Assembly: GCA_036260935.1 (NCBI GenBank)
Contig: DATALQ010000035.1
Span: forward strand, 180,965 to 244,964
Direction of reading: 5' to 3'
DNA: 64,000 nt
Source: JAEYOM01 sp036260935
GTDB taxonomy: Bacteria > Bacillota > Clostridia > Acetivibrionales > DTU013
Every line of letters starts with the position of its first letter. Position 1 is the stretch's first letter. The notes under the pieces are model-generated. The model saw nothing but the letters and a program-made list of their open reading frames with translations. It did not search any database and was not told the DNA's origin. The position numbers were made by a program, and so were the translations under genes. This document shows positions 59,521-64,000 of this stretch, in pieces.

Positions 59521-60828
59521 CTATAGCAACTCTATGTTGTCCCTGTTTTGTATGTTTTTCATCGCGTTCTTGGTATCGAATACCATCCTGGCATGCTTTT
59601 GAACAAAGCCATAATCGATATTGGTATGCGCTGTTGTAACAATAACAAGGTCCATATCCGAAATAAGCCTCGAAGTCAGCTCAGGTTCGCCTCTGTAAGT
59701 ATGCCCGTGTTTGCGGTACTCAGGTATATAGGGGTCGTAAAATGCCACATCGGCCCCTTCTTTTTTCAGACCGTCGATAACCTTTATCGCGGGGCTTTCC
59801 CGATAATCATCTATATCCTGCTTGTATGCCACTCCAAGCATCAATATCCTTGAGCCGTTCAATGCCTTCCTGAAACGGTTCAGTATCTTGCTGGCCCTTT
59901 CAACGCAATAATCGGGCATATTGTCATTTATCATCATGGACGACTCGATCATCGATGTATGGAAGCCGTATTCACGGGCTTTCCATGATAAATAGTAGGG
60001 ATCCAGCGGTATGCAGTGCCCTCCGAGTCCGGGACCTGGATAAAACGCCTGAAAGCCATACGGCTTTGATTTTGCAGCCTCGATTACTTCCCAGAAGTTG
60101 ATACCCATTCGTTCGCATAACATTGTCAGTTCATTTACAAGCCCAATATTTACGTTACGATACGTATTCTCAAGTATTTTCTCCATTTCGGCAATAGCCG
60201 GTGATGAGACCCTGTGTATCGGAGCCTGCAGCACACTTTCATACAGTGCGGCCGCTATCTCCGTACATTCAGGCGTTACACCGCCTACGACCTTGGGAGT
60301 ATTTTTTGTCTTGTATATCAGATTTCCCGGATCCACACGTTCCGGCGAAAAAGCCAGATAGAAGTCTTCTCCGCATTTAAGGCCGGAGGATTCAAATATT
60401 GGCTTAAGCAACTCTTCCGTCGTTCCGGGATAAGTAGTTGATTCCAGTACGATCAACATATCATTGTGCATGTATGGTACAATACTCTCGGCGGATGACT
60501 TTACATAGCTGATATCGGGCTGCTGATGCTCATCCAGCGGTGTTGGAACACAGATGCAAATGCAGTCCGCCTGCACCACTCTCCCGAAGTCCGAAGTCGC
60601 CGAAAGCAGGCCCGATTTGACAATAGCCTGGAGATCCTCGTTAACTACATCGCCTATATAGTTCCTGCCTGCATTGACCATCTCTATCTTTGAAGACTGG
60701 ATGTCGAACCCTATTGTCTTATATCCCGCTTTCGCCTTCTCAACAGCGAGAGGCAGTCCGACATAACCCAGGCCAACTACTCCAAGTACTGCAGTTTTGT
60801 TCAACAGCTTCTGTTTCAGATTGCTCAT
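59521..60828 (-). CDS. UDP-sugar 6-dehydrogenase (WbpA-like)
   Basis: NAD-dependent enzyme (435 residues) that oxidises C6 of a UDP-hexose, most likely UDP-GlcNAc to its uronic acid. Seen are the Rossmann start (VVGLGYVGLPLAVEKAKAG), CICVPTPLDEHQQPD, the PERVDPGN segment and the catalytic Cys in GPGLGGHCIPLDPYY near 270, followed by the C-terminal domain (MLGVAYKQDIDDYRESP). The motif set KTKNTPKVVGG suits the GlcNAc/ManNAc branch rather than UDP-glucose dehydrogenase. It has GGGGGG eight bases before the ATG and heads the dehydrogenase-oxidoreductase-aminotransferase trio. Confidence 0.92.
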   Translation of the reverse strand: MSNLKQKLLNKTAVLGVVGLGYVGLPLAVEKAKAGYKTIGFDIQSSKIEMVNAGRNYIGDVVNEDLQAIVKSGLLSATSDFGRVVQADCICICVPTPLDEHQQPDISYVKSSAESIVPYMHNDMLIVLESTTYPGTTEELLKPIFESSGLKCGEDFYLAFSPERVDPGNLIYKTKNTPKVVGGVTPECTEIAAALYESVLQAPIHRVSSPAIAEMEKILENTYRNVNIGLVNELTMLCERMGINFWEVIEAAKSKPYGFQAFYPGPGLGGHCIPLDPYYLSWKAREYGFHTSMIESSMMINDNMPDYCVERASKILNRFRKALNGSRILMLGVAYKQDIDDYRESPAIKVIDGLKKEGADVAFYDPYIPEYRKHGHTYRGEPELTSRLISDMDLVIVTTAHTNIDYGFVQKHARMVFDTKNAMKNIQNRDNIELL

Positions 60829-60937
60829 AGTTTGACCCCCCGAAGATTTATCTGAAGTATCTCTTATAAAGTAAATTTTTATCTACTTCGAATACTTAAT
60901 ATATTTCGGATTAAAATGGCCACGAATAAACAACAAT

Positions 60938-62464
60938 CTACACCGAGCGTTTTCTCTTATTTAATATTAACATACCTCTGGAAAAAATCGCTTTAAGTTG
61001 CTCCCGTTCAAACAACCAGAAGAAACAGATAGTAGCTACAATGCACCATATGAAAACCCCAAAGGCCTGTACACACCAAAACATAAAGTTATTTGGCTCT
61101 ATTCCTATAAAAAACCAAAACGGTACATTACATATAGCAAATGCAATACAGCATCCTAAGGCGCGAAGTAATGATTTCTGGTATGGAACACCATTTACAT
61201 TCCTAGACATAAATATTATAAGGTCAAAATCTCGGTAAACATTAGAGACTATAAGAGCAATAAGAACACCAACAATTCCATATAGTGGCGTCAAAACAAA
61301 GTATAGTGAAATGGCTATTATAGTTTGAATTATTGAACCAGTCTTTGTCTCTTTATATACCCCAGCAGAGCCAATGAGGGTACCTGCCGGAGTATAGATA
61401 TTATATGAAATTCCATTTATGACAAAAAGCAGAGCTACAGTTGGAAGTATGTAGTTAATATCTGTAACATCGGCAGTGTATATTCTTATAAAAGAAATAT
61501 ACATGATGTTAACACAGGAATAAACAGCAGTCATGCCCATGAAAAACGACAACTCATACTGTGAAAAAGCCTTTCTAAAGCTTTCTACTTCCTTCTTTGC
61601 TATCATTTCACCAAAGGAGGCTGCAAAGCTGCTTGGAGCTATCATCATAATATTAATAATGCTACTTGCAACAAGATAATATATAGAATATACACTAACT
61701 ACCTTTAAATCCTTTGAAAAAATAGTTAAAATTATTGCCGGCATTGAAGTTTGTGTCAGGCCAAGAAACTGAAGAATCATTGCGTCCCAACGCTTGTTTA
61801 GCGCATGCTTATCGGGTTCCACATTATGTTTGATAAATTTGTAATGTCGCTTAACGTAAATGTTTAATATAAGACTACGTAAAATATACATCGTAAGCGC
61901 TACAACTCGCACAATAATTATGCTACATGAAAGCTTTATCACAATAAAAATGAACACAAAATTAACTATATATGCAATTGAAGTAGCATTAGCTACAATA
62001 TAATACTTTTGATTGGCAGTAACCAGTGTTCGGTATTTAGCAAGCGTAAAAAAATCAATCGTTCCGTTTAAGCCTATAACTATTACCAGTATTCCAATCT
62101 CAATTCTGTTTAGGCTACCTGTACTAATAAATAGTGGATAGATAACAGCAAGAGCAAATACAAGACCAGTAAAAATGTAACCTATCTCATAATAAAATTT
62201 CCTGGTTGCTGCCAAGACACGGTTTATAGCAATAGGATCACCCTCTGCTAAAGGTTTATACAGCGCATTAGTAGTTGCACTGGAAAGGCCAGCTTCAACC
62301 AGAACAAAATAACCTATAAATTGGGTAATTGAACTTACCAGACCGTTTATTTCTGAACCGAAAGAAGTTAGATAAAGCCTTGGCAAAACAAGTCCTATCA
62401 ACATTATTACAATCTGCATAAATACCGATGAAACTGTGTTTTTTATTGATGACTCAAGCCTCAC
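60938..62464 (-). CDS. Polysaccharide flippase (Wzx-type)
   Basis: Membrane protein of 508 residues with about 12-14 hydrophobic segments (for example VFMQIVIMLIGLVLPRLYL near 14 and SIIQTIIAISLYFVLTPLYGIVGVLIAL near 360), of the MATE/MOP polysaccharide-transporter class that flips lipid-linked sugar repeats. The start is GTG, eight to nine bases after GGGAGG, and overlaps the preceding glycosyltransferase by 11 bases. The gene is markedly more AT-rich than the housekeeping genes, like its downstream partner genes, as is common for variable capsule regions. Confidence 0.93.
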   Translation of the reverse strand: MRLESSIKNTVSSVFMQIVIMLIGLVLPRLYLTSFGSEINGLVSSITQFIGYFVLVEAGLSSATTNALYKPLAEGDPIAINRVLAATRKFYYEIGYIFTGLVFALAVIYPLFISTGSLNRIEIGILVIVIGLNGTIDFFTLAKYRTLVTANQKYYIVANATSIAYIVNFVFIFIVIKLSCSIIIVRVVALTMYILRSLILNIYVKRHYKFIKHNVEPDKHALNKRWDAMILQFLGLTQTSMPAIILTIFSKDLKVVSVYSIYYLVASSIINIMMIAPSSFAASFGEMIAKKEVESFRKAFSQYELSFFMGMTAVYSCVNIMYISFIRIYTADVTDINYILPTVALLFVINGISYNIYTPAGTLIGSAGVYKETKTGSIIQTIIAISLYFVLTPLYGIVGVLIALIVSNVYRDFDLIIFMSRNVNGVPYQKSLLRALGCCIAFAICNVPFWFFIGIEPNNFMFWCVQAFGVFIWCIVATICFFWLFEREQLKAIFSRGMLILNKRKRSV

Positions 62465-63359
62465 GGGTATATTCCTCCCTCATCTTTGTAAACCTCATTA
62501 TATAATGGAGGGAGAGTACCTTACCAATTATTCTAACAAATAAAGATATATGTTTTTGCATATAATCATATTCTCTTACATTAATATCTAACACATAACA
62601 CCATGCAAAATACTGAGCAGTTTTTTTAAATTTACAATCTAAGCTGCGTCTGTACAAAGCATCAGATAAGAAATACAATGCAGTCCCCCGAGGGTTATTT
62701 ACTAATATTCGTTCCCAATTACGAGTATATCCGTCCTCCCTGTATTCGCAAAGATAAATTATCTCATTTATATAAGCCATCGGTGCAATATTATTTAATA
62801 GGTTGTAGAAAACAGATTCAGTTACAAATTTTTCTCCATTAAAAATTGGAAAACAAATACTAGATACCATGTGTGTTTTTAAAATAATTGCTGTATCACC
62901 TGAAAACTTATATTTGTCATATAAATCTATGATAGGCGCAAATTGAACATTTTCTGGCCACTGTTTCCCAATAGGATATCCATCTATGTTTCCTCTGCGA
63001 AAGTAAAAACCCAAAAGAGTTTGGTCAAAATATTTTTCTTCATACCATAATATACGTTCAATTGCATTGTTCGTTAACATGTCATCGGAATCAACACAAA
63101 AGAATAGCGGTGTATCAACCACAGAAAGAGCTGTATTAAAAGCCCGATGCTTGCCACCGTTTTCTTGCCGTACATACTTTATCGTGATTTTACCTTCAGC
63201 TTTAAATTCGTTTATAAGTTTTTCAGTATCGTCAATAGAACCATCATCGACTATCAACCATTCAAAATCAATGCAGGTTTGCATGTACAAGCTCGTATAT
63301 AGGCGCGGTAAAGTATCTGCTCGGTTATATGTAGGCGTAAATACTGTAATTTTATTCAT
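62454..63359 (-). CDS. Family 2 glycosyltransferase
   Basis: GT-A-fold transferase of 301 residues that builds a polysaccharide repeat. The N-terminus (ITVFTPTYNRADTLPRLYTSL), the nucleotide-binding VDDGSIDDTEKLI near 37 and the metal-binding FCVDSDDMLTN near 89 (DSDD) are diagnostic; the acceptor domain has TESVFYNLLN. GGAGG lies seven bases before the ATG, which overlaps the upstream glycosyltransferase by eight bases. AT-rich. Sugar specificity cannot be told. Confidence 0.93.
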   Translation of the reverse strand: MNKITVFTPTYNRADTLPRLYTSLYMQTCIDFEWLIVDDGSIDDTEKLINEFKAEGKITIKYVRQENGGKHRAFNTALSVVDTPLFFCVDSDDMLTNNAIERILWYEEKYFDQTLLGFYFRRGNIDGYPIGKQWPENVQFAPIIDLYDKYKFSGDTAIILKTHMVSSICFPIFNGEKFVTESVFYNLLNNIAPMAYINEIIYLCEYREDGYTRNWERILVNNPRGTALYFLSDALYRRSLDCKFKKTAQYFAWCYVLDINVREYDYMQKHISLFVRIIGKVLSLHYIMRFTKMREEYTREA

Positions 63360-63999
63360 TGTCCAGCCTCCTGGAATGTAGAATAGTTCCTATAATTGCT
63401 GATACCCTAGGTCCCAGAATCTGTTTCACGCTCCTAATCAACTTTTGTTTAGGAGAAAACCAAGATGCTACCCCATAATGTATCGCATAAGTATTCCCAG
63501 TTGTTTTAACTAAATGATTAATAAAATCCATACAACAAAACCAGTCTGACGGAAATAAAACTACATCTTTAAAGACCTGATATGTATTATTCATTTTGAC
63601 GGGATAAAGTAAGCATATCTTCTTACTTATAAGAACTACATTTGTTGTTATATCCAACGTACTATCGGATTTTATAAACTTTTTATTTTGATACTCTTTA
63701 AGTAGTTCTTCTATCCACTTGTTCCCTTCTACAGATCCAATTACTGCTGTGGAGATGCTATCTTCCCTTTCAAAACTCAAAAATGCCGGTAAATGCAGGA
63801 AGCTATCAAAAGAACGTACAACTCTAACATCTGTGTCCAAATAGATACCACCATAATCATAAAGCACCTTCAATCTGGCATAATCAGATACAAATGCCCA
63901 CTTTTTTCTTTCATATGCTTCCTTAGCATAATCATTTTGAGTAAAATTGAAATTACTTTCATCCCACCTAAGAATCTCATAATCGGGGCATAGTATCTT
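63352..63999 (-). CDS. GT32-like capsular glycosyltransferase, 5' end beyond the window
   Basis: Partial gene: the frame stays open to the window edge, so the true start is not seen. Reading from the edge gives CPDYEILRWDESNFNFTQ, then KKWAFVSDYARLKVLYDYGG and IYLDTDVRVV, the DXD region of the GT32/TcdA-TcdB-like family that is common in capsule loci. The remaining part ends HSRRLDNE. It overlaps the family 2 transferase by eight bases. A TTG at 63873 lies in the middle of the conserved region and is not the start. Confidence 0.9.
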   Translation of the reverse strand, partial: KILCPDYEILRWDESNFNFTQNDYAKEAYERKKWAFVSDYARLKVLYDYGGIYLDTDVRVVRSFDSFLHLPAFLSFEREDSISTAVIGSVEGNKWIEELLKEYQNKKFIKSDSTLDITTNVVLISKKICLLYPVKMNNTYQVFKDVVLFPSDWFCCMDFINHLVKTTGNTYAIHYGVASWFSPKQKLIRSVKQILGPRVSAIIGTILHSRRLDNE

Positions 64000-64000
64000 C

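Noticed and set aside
1..64000. CRISPR arrays, tRNA/rRNA genes, insertion sequences
   Set aside because: No regular spaced repeats of CRISPR type, no cloverleaf or rRNA signatures and no transposase were seen in any frame.

Overview
The window looks like chromosomal DNA of an anaerobic, spore-forming, Gram-positive member of the Clostridia. The evidence is spoIIP (sporulation), a giant 2-hydroxyacyl-CoA dehydratase/activase fusion (an enzyme type of strict anaerobes), the order lepA-hemW-hrcA-grpE-dnaK-dnaJ-prmA-rsmE, a perfect CIRCE operator, a T-box leader, RemA, strong AGGAGG-type ribosome sites, a class D-like sortase with an LPKTG substrate, and a CpsB/C/D-type exopolysaccharide locus. 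I cannot name the species. I saw no rRNA, tRNA, CRISPR array or insertion sequence.

Layout. (1) 0.2-4.6 kb: yicC-remA-rpoZ-coaBC-glyS, all on the minus strand, from an extended -10 promoter. (2) 4.7-15.2 kb: rsmE, prmA, dnaJ, dnaK, grpE, hrcA, hemW and lepA; the chaperone part is driven by a sigma-A-type promoter with CIRCE just downstream. (3) 15.3-21 kb: a 946-residue secreted protein of unknown function, a helical-repeat protein, a small membrane protein and spoIIP. (4) 21-30.6 kb: a 43-residue membrane protein, the dehydratase/activase fusion, a 223-bp palindromic element, lepB, aspS and hisS, the last behind a T-box leader. (5) 30.6-32.7 kb: a small plus-strand island with a phage-like Asp-box protein and a hexapeptide acetyltransferase. 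(6) 32.7-42.2 kb: chemoreceptor, MBL hydrolase, relA, apt, recJ, yqeY, rpsU and galE on the minus strand. (7) 42.3-47.1 kb: a six-gene plus-strand RiPP cluster. (8) 47.0-64.0 kb: cpsB/C/D, HIT protein, alaS, sortase and LPKTG substrate, polymerase/ligase, nucleotidyltransferase, an apparent UDP-diaminouronic-acid pathway, flippase and two glycosyltransferases, the last cut by the window edge.

The strongest candidate for an undescribed system is the RiPP cluster. A PqqD-type recognition protein and a SPASM radical SAM enzyme precede a 64-residue precursor whose core carries three WWC triplets at exactly ten-residue spacing, plus a Gly/Ser/Cys region and a Lys/His segment. An HPr-kinase-like P-loop protein, an S24/S26-like serine protease and an ABC exporter follow. 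The exporter has no ATG, GTG or TTG at its proper start and seems to begin at AUU. The product and its chemistry cannot be read from sequence alone.

Other items of note: two large palindromic intergenic elements (one between dnaK and dnaJ, one after lepB), a 16-bp palindrome before lepA that looks like the collapsed ends of the first element, a degenerate 24-bp tandem repeat at the end of the dehydratase/activase gene, and a minimal sortase/substrate pair inside the polysaccharide locus.
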